In this document: one piece after another, positions 51,888-61,202 of the stretch
Layout: each line of letters begins with the position of its first letter
How positions within the stretch are numbered: position 1 is the first letter of the stretch
Source: Cognataquiflexum gelatinilyticum
GTDB taxonomy: Bacteria > Bacteroidota > Bacteroidia > Cytophagales > Cyclobacteriaceae
Direction of reading: 5' to 3'
Assembly (NCBI RefSeq): GCF_024813435.1
Contig: NZ_JANAEZ010000004.1
Span: 248,001-312,000 of the forward strand
Length of the DNA stretch: 64,000 bases
Program-made: the position numbers and the translations under genes
The notes under the pieces: generated by a model
The model's database searches: none
Told to the model about the DNA's origin: nothing
Seen by the model: only the letters and a program-made list of their open reading frames with translations

Positions 51888-53522
51888 TTATTGCTTGAGG
51901 ACGTTGAGCATTCCTTTTCGGATCTCACCTGTTTCTTGGACTTCGATTGTCCAGAAGTAGGTTCCGACAGGTACAGGATTGCCATTTTCTGTTCCGTCCC
52001 ATTTCTGATCCGGATCGGTGGTGATGAACATCCTCACTCCTCCTCTGTCAAATACCTGAATCCTGACTCCCTCATAGAAGCGCATTTCAGGCACTCCCCA
52101 TGTATCGTTTATATTGTCTCCGTTGGGTGAGAATACATTGTAGACTGTAATGTCTTTGACAGACTCACGGAGTCGGGTGATTTCTAGGAATTTGTCAAAT
52201 GTATTTCCATCTCGATCGGTTACCCTGACGATAATTGTGAAGACAGTTTTGCCTGCTGCCTTGTCTTCGCTGATCCAGTACAGCTTATTTCCCCTTATTT
52301 CAAAATATTTGTTGTCATAACCATCTCCTATAAAGGTGACTTCATGGATATTGTCCACCGGATCAATGACTACGAATTCACCGATCAGGATTTCTGCATT
52401 ATCCAACTTGCCTTCAAATTCTGCTACGCTAAGATTGACATCCTGAGGGGCAGGTTTTGGAAGGACTGTTACCGAAATATTTAAGGGTAATTCATAGGCA
52501 TCAAATAGGCCCGGATAAGTTGTATAGTCACCTATAATCTGGTAATTACCTCTTTTGAAAATATCCAAGGTTGATTTATCCCATGTGACTCCAAGGTTTG
52601 TGATTATACCTGAACCCAATACGGCTACCAAGGAATCCGGTAACATCGCATCTATTCCGGTGAATCCCCATGGAATTTCTATATCCGAAATATTGATGAA
52701 CATAACCGGAGATCTATCTCTAACATAGTCAGGTACACCATCCCCATTTGAATTCAGGTAACTGATCGGGTCCAATGGATTTGTATTTTGGATGCCTTCT
52801 ATATAATCAGGAACCAAATCTCCATCTGTATCCAGATAATCGGTTGGATCAATTGTATCAGATCCTTCCCTTATCTCCTGGATATCAGGAACGCCATCAT
52901 TATCAGTATCCATTCTGACTGTTGAGATGGTAAATGCAGAAGCTGAGGCTCTATAAAGAGCATGGTTTTTAAGTTGGACAGAAGTATCCTGTATTTCCTG
53001 GCTATCCTCAAAAAGCCAATCCAAACCTTCCTTTCTAACCAAAGATTTCAACTCAAAATCCTCCGGCTCAGCTTCTTTAGTCCACGAAAACTGCAAGTCC
53101 GCAATTCCATCCTCATTTAGGGGAGTGACTTTCCAGAAATATGGTAAAGATTCCGGTTCGCTCCCCGATTCCATGCCGATTGAATAAGCAGTGGCCGTGG
53201 ATCGGTTGATAATGCTTATACCTGTTTTAGTACCGATACCTACCTTTATGGTAGCAATATCACCTTTTTGCATCATCCGGGTCTTCAATAAAGCATCTGG
53301 ACTTAATAACTCAATAAATCTTCCAAAAGGCAATTTTATCGCCTCCGCTTGGATGATTTGGCTGTTGTCCCTGAGTTTTATTGAAGGCGCGGAAAATATC
53401 GTGCCTTCTCCCGTCAAGCTTAACTTAGCATCTCCAACCAAGGTGAGGCTTTGGGAAAAGAGCTCTGTTGAAATAATAGTAAGAAGAAAAATCCCTACTG
53501 AGAGTATTAACCTATTTTTCAT
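51888..53522 (-). CDS. Gliding-motility-type C-terminal domain (CHU_C, T9SS type B) protein
   Basis: A 544-residue secreted protein from ATG 53522 (KNRLILSVGIFLLTII signal). Residues about 205-275 hold three Asp-rich, thrombospondin-type-3-like calcium loops (DTDNDGVPDIQEI, DTDGDLVPDYIEG, NSNGDGVPDYV). About 290-380 resembles a bacterial Ig-like domain and about 385-455 a cadherin-like one. The end is the CHU_C domain with VFSPNGDNINDTWGV and FDRGGVRMF. It lies between the collagen-like and PorP/SprF genes. Confidence 0.88.
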   Translation of the reverse strand: MKNRLILSVGIFLLTIISTELFSQSLTLVGDAKLSLTGEGTIFSAPSIKLRDNSQIIQAEAIKLPFGRFIELLSPDALLKTRMMQKGDIATIKVGIGTKTGISIINRSTATAYSIGMESGSEPESLPYFWKVTPLNEDGIADLQFSWTKEAEPEDFELKSLVRKEGLDWLFEDSQEIQDTSVQLKNHALYRASASAFTISTVRMDTDNDGVPDIQEIREGSDTIDPTDYLDTDGDLVPDYIEGIQNTNPLDPISYLNSNGDGVPDYVRDRSPVMFINISDIEIPWGFTGIDAMLPDSLVAVLGSGIITNLGVTWDKSTLDIFKRGNYQIIGDYTTYPGLFDAYELPLNISVTVLPKPAPQDVNLSVAEFEGKLDNAEILIGEFVVIDPVDNIHEVTFIGDGYDNKYFEIRGNKLYWISEDKAAGKTVFTIIVRVTDRDGNTFDKFLEITRLRESVKDITVYNVFSPNGDNINDTWGVPEMRFYEGVRIQVFDRGGVRMFITTDPDQKWDGTENGNPVPVGTYFWTIEVQETGEIRKGMLNVLKQ

Positions 53523-53637
53523 ATCATTTTTGTGTATGTAAGCTTTTTCAAGCCTATCCAAATAAAAATCGGGTATTAAAGGATTGAATCTAATGCGGCA
53601 AAAACCAATTTTATGACCTGCCTTTTATTCAACCTTT

Positions 53638-56262
53638 TTATTTGATTTCTTTTACCACAATCTTACCAATCAGGTTTACATCTGTTCCTTGTGTTTTCTC
53701 AAGTTCCAAAACAACATCCGTTTCTGCTTTGTATAAGAAGTTTGTTGTTGAAATGTTGTAAGAAACATCTGAACCACCTTGTCCAAAATAAATTTCTGTT
53801 CCGAGGTATGCACTGTTCGTAGCATCTTTCATTCTGAATGTATGACCACCCGTAGCGTTGTAGATATAAAATGCTACTGTTACTTCGTACATTTTACCTG
53901 CATTCAAAGTTATTGATGATCCATTCATTGTAACTCCATTCACATAGGTAGCTGCAGGAAACATTGATGTCAGCGTTTGAGCTCCTAAAGTACTTGCGTT
54001 TCCGATGTAAGCATAAGCAAAGTCCGGCATTGATGATGAACCACCAGTTGCGCTAATGACACCACCTGAAATATCAATCCCTGTGCCTGCAGTATAGGTA
54101 CCCGCTGGTCCGGTAGCTCCTGTTGCACCTGCCGGGCCTTGAGGTCCCATTGGACCTGTTGCTCCGTCTAATCCATCGTTTCCTGCAGGTCCTTGGGGTC
54201 CCATTGGTCCTGTTGCTCCGTCTAATCCATCAGCTCCATTCAAACCTGCCGGTCCTTGGGGTCCCATTGGTCCAGTTGCTCCGTCCAATCCATTGATACC
54301 ATCAGCACCATTTAAACCAGCCGGTCCCTGTGGTCCCATTGGTCCGGTTGCTCCGTCTAATCCATCGTTACCTGCAGGGCCTTGGGGTCCCATCGGTCCG
54401 GTTGCCCCGTCCAATCCATCGTTACCTGCCGGTCCTTGTGGTCCCATTGGTCCTGTTGCTCCGTCTAATCCATCGTTACCTGCCGGGCCTTGGGGTCCCA
54501 TTGGTCCAGTTGCTCCGTCCAATCCATCAACTCCGTTCAAACCTGCAGTACCTTGCGGTCCCATCGGCCCAGTTGCTCCGTCTAATCCATTTATTCCATC
54601 AGCACCATTTAAACCTGCCGGACCTTGGGGGCCCATTGGTCCGGTTGCCCCGTCCAATCCATCGTTACCTGCTGGTCCCTGGGGTCCCATCGGTCCAGTT
54701 GCTCCGTCTAATCCATTTATTCCATCAGCACCATTTAAACCTGCGGGACCTTGGGGCCCTGTCGCTCCGTCTATACCGTTTAAACCTGCCGGGCCCTGTG
54801 GTCCCATCGGTCCAGTTGCTCCGTCCAATCCATTGATACCATCAGCACCATTTAAACCTGCCGGGCCTTGCGGTCCTTGGAGTCCCATTGGTCCGGTCGC
54901 TCCGTCTAATCCATTTATTCCATCAGCACCATTCAATCCTGCGGGACCTTGGGGCCCTGTCGCTCCGTCTATACCGTTTAATCCTGCCGGGCCCTGTGGT
55001 CCCATCGGTCCAGTTGCTCCGTCCAATCCATTGATACCATCAGCACCATTTAAACCTGCCGGACCTTGGGGGCCCATTGGTCCGGTTGCCCCGTCCAATC
55101 CATCGTTACCTGCTGGTCCCTGGGGTCCCATCGGTCCTGTTGCTCCGTCTAATCCATTTATTCCATCAGCACCATTCAATCCTGCGGGACCTTGGGGGCC
55201 CATTGGTCCGGTTGCTCCGTCCAATCCATTGATTCCATCAGCACCGTTCAAACCTGCCGGGCCTTGAGGTCCCATTGGTCCTGTTGCTCCGTCTAATCCA
55301 TTTACACCATTAATACCGTCAATTCCATTCAAACCTGCCGGGCCTTGGGGTCCGGTCGCTCCATCTGCACCATTTAAACCTGCCGGGCCCTGTGGTCCCA
55401 TTGGTCCGGTTGCTCCGTCCAATCCATTGATTCCATCAGCACCGTTCAAACCTGCCGGACCTTGAGGTCCTTGAGGTCCCATTGGTCCTGTTGCTCCGTC
55501 TAATCCATTTACACCATTAATACCGTCAATTCCATTCAAACCTGCCGGGCCTTGGGGTCCGGTTGCTCCATCTGCACCATTTAAACCTGCCGGGCCTTGT
55601 GGTCCCATTGGTCCTGTTGCTCCGTCTAATCCATTTACACCATTAATACCGTCAATTCCATTCAAACCTGCCGGGCCTTGGGGGCCAGTCGCTCCATCTG
55701 CACCATTTAAACCTGCGGGGCCCTGGGGTCCCATCGGTCCTGTTGCACCGTTCAATCCATTAATACCATCAACTCCATTTAAACCTGCCGGGCCTTGGGG
55801 GCCGGTCGCTCCGTCTAATCCATTGATACCGTCAATACCGTTCAATCCTGCGGGACCTTGGGGCCCTGTCGCTCCGTCTATACCGTTTAATCCTGCCGGG
55901 CCCTGTGGTCCCATTGGTCCTGTTGCACCATTTAATCCATTAATTCCGTCAGCACCGTCCAATCCTGCAGGACCTTGAGGGCCAACAGGACCAGGGATTA
56001 AGGTATTAAGTAGTATCCAAGCATTTCCATCGAAATAATAAAAGCCATCTTCTTTATCTAGTTGATAGATTAAAAGTCCAGCTACCGGTGAAGGAATAGC
56101 AAGCTTTTGGGATTCTGACATTCTGGAAATAAGCAATCCTTTTTCAGTTGAAAGGATTTCTAAAGCCGCCGAGGCATTTGGCTTTTCGGTTCCAATACCT
56201 ACTTGGCCATAACCGACCAAAGTGGAAAGGAATAGGAAAATAAAAAGGAAATTCTTCTTCAT
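53638..56262 (-). CDS. Collagen-like surface protein
   Basis: An 874-residue exported protein. Signal peptide about 1-19. Residues 20-90 form the VGIGTEKPNASAALEI and LLIYQLDKEDGFYYFDGNAW domain frequent in Bacteroidota fibre proteins. Residues 91-721 are unbroken Gly-X-Y, about 210 triplets made mainly of GLDGATGPMGPQGPAG and GLNGADGIN blocks. The last 153 residues end in a beta-rich globular domain resembling C1q/TNF heads, suited to trimerisation. No T9SS sorting domain is visible, so the export route to the surface is unclear. It is first in the unit with the CHU_C and PorP/SprF genes. Confidence 0.88.
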   Translation of the reverse strand: MKKNFLFIFLFLSTLVGYGQVGIGTEKPNASAALEILSTEKGLLISRMSESQKLAIPSPVAGLLIYQLDKEDGFYYFDGNAWILLNTLIPGPVGPQGPAGLDGADGINGLNGATGPMGPQGPAGLNGIDGATGPQGPAGLNGIDGINGLDGATGPQGPAGLNGVDGINGLNGATGPMGPQGPAGLNGADGATGPQGPAGLNGIDGINGVNGLDGATGPMGPQGPAGLNGADGATGPQGPAGLNGIDGINGVNGLDGATGPMGPQGPQGPAGLNGADGINGLDGATGPMGPQGPAGLNGADGATGPQGPAGLNGIDGINGVNGLDGATGPMGPQGPAGLNGADGINGLDGATGPMGPQGPAGLNGADGINGLDGATGPMGPQGPAGNDGLDGATGPMGPQGPAGLNGADGINGLDGATGPMGPQGPAGLNGIDGATGPQGPAGLNGADGINGLDGATGPMGLQGPQGPAGLNGADGINGLDGATGPMGPQGPAGLNGIDGATGPQGPAGLNGADGINGLDGATGPMGPQGPAGNDGLDGATGPMGPQGPAGLNGADGINGLDGATGPMGPQGTAGLNGVDGLDGATGPMGPQGPAGNDGLDGATGPMGPQGPAGNDGLDGATGPMGPQGPAGNDGLDGATGPMGPQGPAGLNGADGINGLDGATGPMGPQGPAGLNGADGLDGATGPMGPQGPAGNDGLDGATGPMGPQGPAGATGATGPAGTYTAGTGIDISGGVISATGGSSSMPDFAYAYIGNASTLGAQTLTSMFPAATYVNGVTMNGSSITLNAGKMYEVTVAFYIYNATGGHTFRMKDATNSAYLGTEIYFGQGGSDVSYNISTTNFLYKAETDVVLELEKTQGTDVNLIGKIVVKEIK
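54100..55992. repeat. Tandem DNA repeats encoding the collagen region
   Basis: About 1.9 kb of near-identical blocks with periods that are multiples of 9 bp (mostly 36-81 bp), such as the recurring CCTTGGGGTCCCATTGGTCC and its variants. Copies differ by synonymous third bases, so expansion is ongoing but not very recent. Confidence 0.85.
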
Positions 56263-56464
56263 TTTAGGGGTGTTTTTTTTTGAAATACTTAGTTTATTTA
56301 ATTTTATAATTGACTTTTACAAAAATCAAATAGAGAAGGTCTCTGCATGATTGACGAATAGGTAATCCTAGGATAGAGTGGAGGAATTTTCTTATGGGTG
56401 ATGAGTAGTTCCTTCGTATTGTATTGTAAAGCAAACCAATACCCAGGCAGGATTCAACTTTTGT

Positions 56465-56491
56465 ATGTTTCAAAATCGGATTTTGAAACAT
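56465..56491. repeat. 27-bp perfect palindrome (13-bp arms, 1-nt centre)
   Basis: ATGTTTCAAAATC (56465-56477), one G, then GATTTTGAAACAT (56479-56491). It is not followed by a T-run on either strand. It sits 13 bp before a gene remnant, in a gene-poor spacer. Confidence 0.6.
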
Positions 56492-56503
56492 GCTTCCATT
56501 TAA

Positions 56504-56710
56504 CAGGATTTACCCAGATTTGAAATCCAAAATTCTCGTATTAAAATCAAATCGGCATTTATCTATGCAGGTAAGAAATTTTTTGAAAAAACAGAAAATA
56601 CACCGTTCATATTAGAATTGATGGAAGGTTTTTCCTATGCGCCCCAAAAAAATGAAACCGGGAGAATAGATTATTTTTTAGATTACCTAAGAAAAAAAGA
56701 TAGTGATTAG
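56504..56710 (+). pseudogene. Possible gene remnant without a start codon
   Basis: An open stretch of 68 codons ending at TAG 56708-56710 that reads like the C-terminal end of a real protein (SAFIYAGKKFFEKTEN, TPFILELMEGFSYAPQ, RIDYFLDYLRKKDSD). It opens after a stop and has no ATG before residue 40. Codon choice looks coding. I cannot name a family. The rest of 56263-56861 is otherwise empty, so this may be the only remains of a lost gene. It could also be chance. Confidence 0.3.
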
Positions 56711-56861
56711 TGTTAAATGCTAACAATAAATACGGGTTAATTCAAGCCTATTAAGAAGCAGAGAGGGTATCCATCATACCTTTTAGATTAACCGGATAGG
56801 TTTCGAAGGAATAAGAATTGATAAAAAAATTTAGAACCAGGTTATTTTACTTGGAATTTAA

Positions 56862-58103
56862 TCAAGTGGGAATTTCTTGGAATTTTTTCCAGAATTCAGA
56901 AGGACTAAACCCCATCTCTTTTTTAAAAGCATTGAAAAAAGTAGTCCGGGAATTAAACCCAGAAATCTCTCCTAGAGCTTCCAGTGTATAATCATCAAGG
57001 TAGCCTTGCTCTATTTTTGAGATGGCGTATTCTACCCTGTATTGATTTAAAAATTCATTAAAACCTTTTCCAAACTCCCTGTTGATGATGTAGGACACTG
57101 ATTTTGGTGAAACATTGATCCTGCCGGCAAACTGATGTAATGTGATTCCATTTTTCACGAAAATCTTTTCTTCCTCAATTACATTCAAAATCTGTGATTT
57201 GATCAGTTCGGTATCAATTTGGGAAATAAAATCAGGTATTTCGTTGGCAGTTTTGGAAGGCAGATTTGGGATATGGAATGCAATTGTGTCGGTAACCTTG
57301 ACTTGCATTTCTTCCTCCACTTCCATCTTGCTTTCTTTTTCAGAAAGGAAACCCACAAGGAACCCCGGCTTGAAATTCACAAAAAGATTTAAAAAAAACA
57401 GCCCAAGAAGAGACATCCTTCTGATCAGATAATTCTCCGCAGTCCAATCAACAATATGCAAAAGGTTTAAATTTTCAATCACTGCATAAGCAAGCTGAAA
57501 TACCACCAGCCAGCCCAATACTATAAATGCAATCATAAAATCGTTGCAAATCTTTTTTCCGCCAAAAAAATCAAACACTTCAGGTCGGTGCTTAAAGGCT
57601 AAATAGATTGAATAGCCAAAATAAACTGTCTGCAAAATTATCCTGAAGATGAAATGAAATTGGATAGGAATCAATCCGCTAGCTTCAACATTGATTTTGG
57701 CCGGATCTAAGGTCAAAGTTTCCGACAAAGCCAATTTTACTTCTTGTGATTGAATGTAAAAAGGAATCAGATCTATAAAATGTATCAAAAATGGCAAAAA
57801 ATGGAGGGCATCCAAGGTTTTAAAACCACTCTTTCCAATAAGTGAATTTCTGAAAAACAAGAAAAAGAAAGGAGCACAGAGGTACATAAAAGGGCTGACT
57901 GTCCGTAGTAAATACGGAGCTTCTTTGATAAAACCCGCTTCAAACCATATATAATAGATAAGCAAACAAAAGTTATAAAAAAATAAAGAGGTGTAAAGGA
58001 GCTTAATCGGCTGAATGCTTTTGTCCTTGTTGAAAATTAGAATCAGGCTGCTGAAAGTGGCGGTGGCGAGAAGCATTACCACAAAGAGAATCTGGAAATT
58101 CAT
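56862..58103 (-). CDS. Membrane-anchored AraC-family transcriptional regulator
   Basis: A 413-residue protein. About seven membrane helices occupy residues 1-265 (ILFVVMLLATATFSSLILIF, LLYTSLFFYNFCLLIYYIWF and so on). A linker follows (MEVEEEMQVKV), then two helix-turn-helix motifs of the AraC type (about 318-410): LHQFAGRINVSPKSVSYIIN and ALGEISGFNSRTTFFNAFKK, then FSPSEFWK. This layout is common in Bacteroidota and lets a membrane sensor act directly on DNA. Targets unknown; the collagen module is one neighbour and the YeeE cluster the other. Confidence 0.88.
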   Translation of the reverse strand: MNFQILFVVMLLATATFSSLILIFNKDKSIQPIKLLYTSLFFYNFCLLIYYIWFEAGFIKEAPYLLRTVSPFMYLCAPFFFLFFRNSLIGKSGFKTLDALHFLPFLIHFIDLIPFYIQSQEVKLALSETLTLDPAKINVEASGLIPIQFHFIFRIILQTVYFGYSIYLAFKHRPEVFDFFGGKKICNDFMIAFIVLGWLVVFQLAYAVIENLNLLHIVDWTAENYLIRRMSLLGLFFLNLFVNFKPGFLVGFLSEKESKMEVEEEMQVKVTDTIAFHIPNLPSKTANEIPDFISQIDTELIKSQILNVIEEEKIFVKNGITLHQFAGRINVSPKSVSYIINREFGKGFNEFLNQYRVEYAISKIEQGYLDDYTLEALGEISGFNSRTTFFNAFKKEMGFSPSEFWKKFQEIPT

Positions 58104-58475
58104 TGGTCAGAATATAGATTATGGTGATTGAGAAAAAGAGAGAAAAACGGTGAAATTTGTTTTTAAATTTAGCATCTTTTATAGAAAAAAAAAGGATAAT
58201 TTTTATTACAAACCATTATTTATAATAAAAACAATAATTATATACACTTAAATTGATATGATTTTTAAAAAAATGCGAATTAAAACAATTCAGTAAAAAG
58301 TAAAAAGATGAAAATACCCTTAGAGAAATAGTTAAATATTAAAATAAATATGTCCCTTTGTGATTTTCCTTGATTAACCTATTTCGGTATCTTTTTTTTG
58401 CAATTCGCTAAAAAAAATTGAAGAAAAACCCTGAATTATATTTTCAGGTCCATAAAGAAGGTTCTTTAGAAGTTG
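58104..58475. other. AT-rich spacer, nothing recognised
   Basis: More than 370 bases between the AraC-type gene and the YeeE terminator, very AT-rich with no coding frame and no clear promoter. Confidence 0.5.
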
Positions 58476-58506
58476 AAAAAAAAAGCCACTTCCTTTCGGA
58501 AGCAGC
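58476..58506 (-). terminator. Intrinsic terminator of the YeeE/porin operon
   Basis: GCCACTTCC (58485-58493) pairs with GGAAGCAGC (58498-58506, two G-U pairs in RNA) around a 4-nt TTTC/GAAA loop, followed on the minus strand by nine Ts. Confidence 0.75.
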
Positions 58507-58576
58507 CAAGTGTTTAAGTTCAATTTACGGAAATTTTAAACTACAAATACTATACCAATAGAGACATAGGGTATTT

Positions 58577-59065
58577 TTAATTTGGTAATTTATGGGAAAA
58601 CCTTCCATAAACCCAAGTGCCTGCTACTGCGCTGACTAAGGTCACCAGAATAACAGTGAACCCACTTCCTATTTGTGCAAAAAGAGGTCCCGGACACGCT
58701 CCTGTCAGCGCCCAACCCAATCCAAAGATAAATCCTCCTATGATCTGTCCTTTTCTAAATTCCTTATCGGTTATGACGATTTTATCGCCTTTGATAGTCT
58801 TAATATTAAACCATTTGATAACCTGAATCGATAGCGCACCTACCACAATAGCTGAACCTATTACCCCATACATAAAGAATGACTGTAACCTGAACATCTC
58901 CTGAATTCTAAACCATGATACAATTTCGGCTTTTATGAAAATAATACCGAAACCCACTCCGATGATCAAGTACATTAATAACTCCAATGGACTTTCGCCT
59001 TTTTGTTCTTTATTTGGAGTTGCTCCGACATTCGGTTTTTCTCCTTTTTTTACTGCTGTTCCCAT
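58577..59065 (-). CDS. Half-size YeeE/YedE-type membrane protein (DUF6691-like)
   Basis: A 162-residue protein with about four helices (34-52, 62-82, 105-124, 130-152). The signature is GFIFGLGWALTGACPGP, whose Cys matches the second-half YeeE motif, and FAQIGSGFTV. It is encoded 13 bp after another half-size YeeE protein. Together they would form one full thiosulfate- or sulfur-anion transporter. Confidence 0.85.
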   Translation of the reverse strand: MGTAVKKGEKPNVGATPNKEQKGESPLELLMYLIIGVGFGIIFIKAEIVSWFRIQEMFRLQSFFMYGVIGSAIVVGALSIQVIKWFNIKTIKGDKIVITDKEFRKGQIIGGFIFGLGWALTGACPGPLFAQIGSGFTVILVTLVSAVAGTWVYGRFSHKLPN

Positions 59066-59078
59066 TTTTTTCTAAAGA

Positions 59079-59660
59079 TTAAAAGCCTACTAATTTCATC
59101 AAAGGACCAAGAAAGAGATGCGTCATCAAGAATCCTCCTGCCATGAAGAAGATCGTGGCGACGACTGACGGCCACTGCAACGAACTGATACCCATGATCG
59201 CGTGTCCTGAAGTACATCCTCCTGCGTACCTGGTACCGAATCCTACCAAGAATCCACCTATTACGAAGAACAGTAAGCCTTTAGCAGTAAATAAATTCTC
59301 CCAAGTGAAAATCTCGTGAGGCATGATGCTTCTGTAATCCGTGATACCAAGAGCAGCCAAATCACGCTGTGTGGACTCGGCAACTTCTATCATTTCGGGA
59401 TTTGCCAGTAAGTTATGGCCAATAAAGCCTCCGATGGCGACACCGATGACAAATGCGATGTTCCACAATTCCTTTTTCCAATCATAGGTAAAGAAAGGAA
59501 TATTGGCCGGCACACACATAGCGCAGACGTGCCTCAAGGAGGAAGATATCCCGAAGGCTTTGCCTCCGACAATCAACAAAGTAGGGACGATAAGCCCGAT
59601 CATCGGACCAGCTATCCACCAAGGCCAAGGCTGCTTAATCCATTCAATAAACTGTTCCAT
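59079..59660 (-). CDS. Half-size YeeE/YedE-type membrane protein
   Basis: A 193-residue protein with about five helices. Signature VGFGTRYAGGCTSGHAIMG carries the conserved YeeE Cys, and a CAMC pair occurs near residue 46 (HVCAMCVPANIPFF). It probably pairs with the next protein to make the transporter. It follows the barrel gene by 24 bp. Confidence 0.85.
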   Translation of the reverse strand: MEQFIEWIKQPWPWWIAGPMIGLIVPTLLIVGGKAFGISSSLRHVCAMCVPANIPFFTYDWKKELWNIAFVIGVAIGGFIGHNLLANPEMIEVAESTQRDLAALGITDYRSIMPHEIFTWENLFTAKGLLFFVIGGFLVGFGTRYAGGCTSGHAIMGISSLQWPSVVATIFFMAGGFLMTHLFLGPLMKLVGF

Positions 59661-59684
59661 TGTATTCTTTTTGTTTGTTTAGTT

Positions 59685-61073
59685 TTAAAATCTGTAATCA
59701 ATAATAAAGTTTAAATTCCACATATCTACCCTATTGATCCTATACTTGTCGGGAACTTCGGCCTGGTTTTGGGCAGTTTTTTGGGCTACCATAAACTGAA
59801 TATCCAATCCTTCTAGGTAATTGCTGAATCTGTAGTCCAATAGACCTGTAAAGTGGTAATAAGATGGGATTCCGTATTTGTTTGTTTTGAATGAATCCAA
59901 CCCTCCATGATTGACTTTGCCTGCTCCAAACTGCGCATTCAAACCATTGATAGGCGTATCATAGGCATATTTGAAGACCAACGCATCCATATCACCACTT
60001 CCCTCATACCTCTCCCTTGACATACTTGCATAGAAGTTTTCCCTGCCCCATTCTCGTGGGAAAAGGAATCTACCCCTGTCATTTATTCCAAGAAAATTGG
60101 CTGAAATGTGATGCCGTCCTGAGTTTAGTCCGATTTTTGCGCCAAATCCAAATGACTTTTCATCCGGAAGCATGTAGGTCTTTTCAATTTCTGAGTTTCC
60201 TCCGCCATTGACAGCTGTCTGAAAGAAACCCTGACCGCCCAAGTCGACCGAGGCATGTCCAAGACCCAGAACATAATCACCTTGCAAAAAACTCATGTTA
60301 AAGACATTTTCTGCAAAATAATTCCATCCCTGAGCGGAAAAACCATCTTTTCGATACTTCAGTCCGATCATACCCATTCCTTTTGAAGAAATGTTATGGG
60401 AATAATTGGATGGTTCTCCAAATGGATTTCTCCCAAAAGGATACACCCCAAACGATTCTTCCATACTAAACCAATCCACAGTACCCCTTATGGTCACTGC
60501 ACTCAACCAAGAAGCTGTTGTTTCCCAATTGGACTTTTGGTAATTGACAGTAAGGCCACTAAATATATTGGGCCTCATCCTGTTGTCCTGTTCATTGAGA
60601 AAAGGCGAATTGATCTTTTGTCTTCCAAAGACCGTTCTAAAATTTCCTCTTTTGTAAGAAATAAAGAACTCTTCCAATCTGTCAAGATCCGTCATATTCT
60701 CAGGATCGTGCATGTCAAACAGCAGGATTTCATACCTATTGCCTGCACCGGTAGTTGGATCAGCTACAGCAAGATTGTTTTCAAACAACTGAAACACAAA
60801 AAAGCCGCTGAACCCTACTTGGAATCCTTTATATACCGGGCTGAGGTAACCCAATCCCGCACCAACTCCCAGTGCTGAATAATCAAGCAAGTCTCCCCTG
60901 TTATGGGTAGACATAAGAAATGACCTGATGTGGAAATCAAATTTTCCTTTTTCAAGATCATGTCCCAATTTCCTGCCGGATTCTTCATGGCCAGAAAGTG
61001 AATCTATGTGATTTTCCTGCGCTACTGCTGGGAAAATTAACCCCAAAAACAGCATCAAACTGATCAATCGCAT
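59685..61073 (-). CDS. Outer-membrane barrel protein, paralog of 46154-47530
   Basis: A 462-residue barrel from ATG 61073 (signal MRLISLMLFLGLIFPAVAQ); the open frame continues to 61184 but across the upstream terminator. It shares GRQKINSPFLNEQDNR, RFLFPREWGRENFYAS, and NKYGIPSYYHF with the barrel at 46154. Followed directly by two YeeE halves, it is a likely outer-membrane entry point for the substrate of that transporter. Confidence 0.78.
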   Translation of the reverse strand: MRLISLMLFLGLIFPAVAQENHIDSLSGHEESGRKLGHDLEKGKFDFHIRSFLMSTHNRGDLLDYSALGVGAGLGYLSPVYKGFQVGFSGFFVFQLFENNLAVADPTTGAGNRYEILLFDMHDPENMTDLDRLEEFFISYKRGNFRTVFGRQKINSPFLNEQDNRMRPNIFSGLTVNYQKSNWETTASWLSAVTIRGTVDWFSMEESFGVYPFGRNPFGEPSNYSHNISSKGMGMIGLKYRKDGFSAQGWNYFAENVFNMSFLQGDYVLGLGHASVDLGGQGFFQTAVNGGGNSEIEKTYMLPDEKSFGFGAKIGLNSGRHHISANFLGINDRGRFLFPREWGRENFYASMSRERYEGSGDMDALVFKYAYDTPINGLNAQFGAGKVNHGGLDSFKTNKYGIPSYYHFTGLLDYRFSNYLEGLDIQFMVAQKTAQNQAEVPDKYRINRVDMWNLNFIIDYRF

Positions 61074-61144
61074 TGTATTCAAAATTGCCCAGATTTCCAT
61101 CCAATTACAGTGACATTTATCACTTTTTTTGATTCGAAATGAAA

Positions 61145-61168
61145 ATGGCAAGACCAAAGTCTTGCCAT
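61145..61168 (-). terminator. Hairpin after the MBL-rhodanese gene
   Basis: ATGGCAAGAC (61145-61154) pairs with GTCTTGCCAT (61159-61168) around a 4-nt loop, followed by four Ts on the minus strand. It separates the MBL-rhodanese gene from the barrel gene; leaky read-through is possible. Confidence 0.7.
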
Positions 61169-61202
61169 GTGGGGTAAAACACAACTCTTTTGTAATTACT
61201 TT

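Noticed and set aside
54293..55267. 324-codon open frame antisense to the collagen region, itself Pro/Gly-rich
   Set aside because: A mirror of the repeat DNA; it has no signal peptide or leader and stays open only because the repeat unit lacks stops in that frame.
54100..55992. Repeat block considered as a CRISPR array
   Set aside because: Repeats are in-frame collagen codons with no unique spacers and no cas genes nearby.
56294..56491. 65-codon minus-strand frame after the collagen gene
   Set aside because: No leader, biased toward low-complexity residues, and it overlaps the palindrome; not convincing as a gene.
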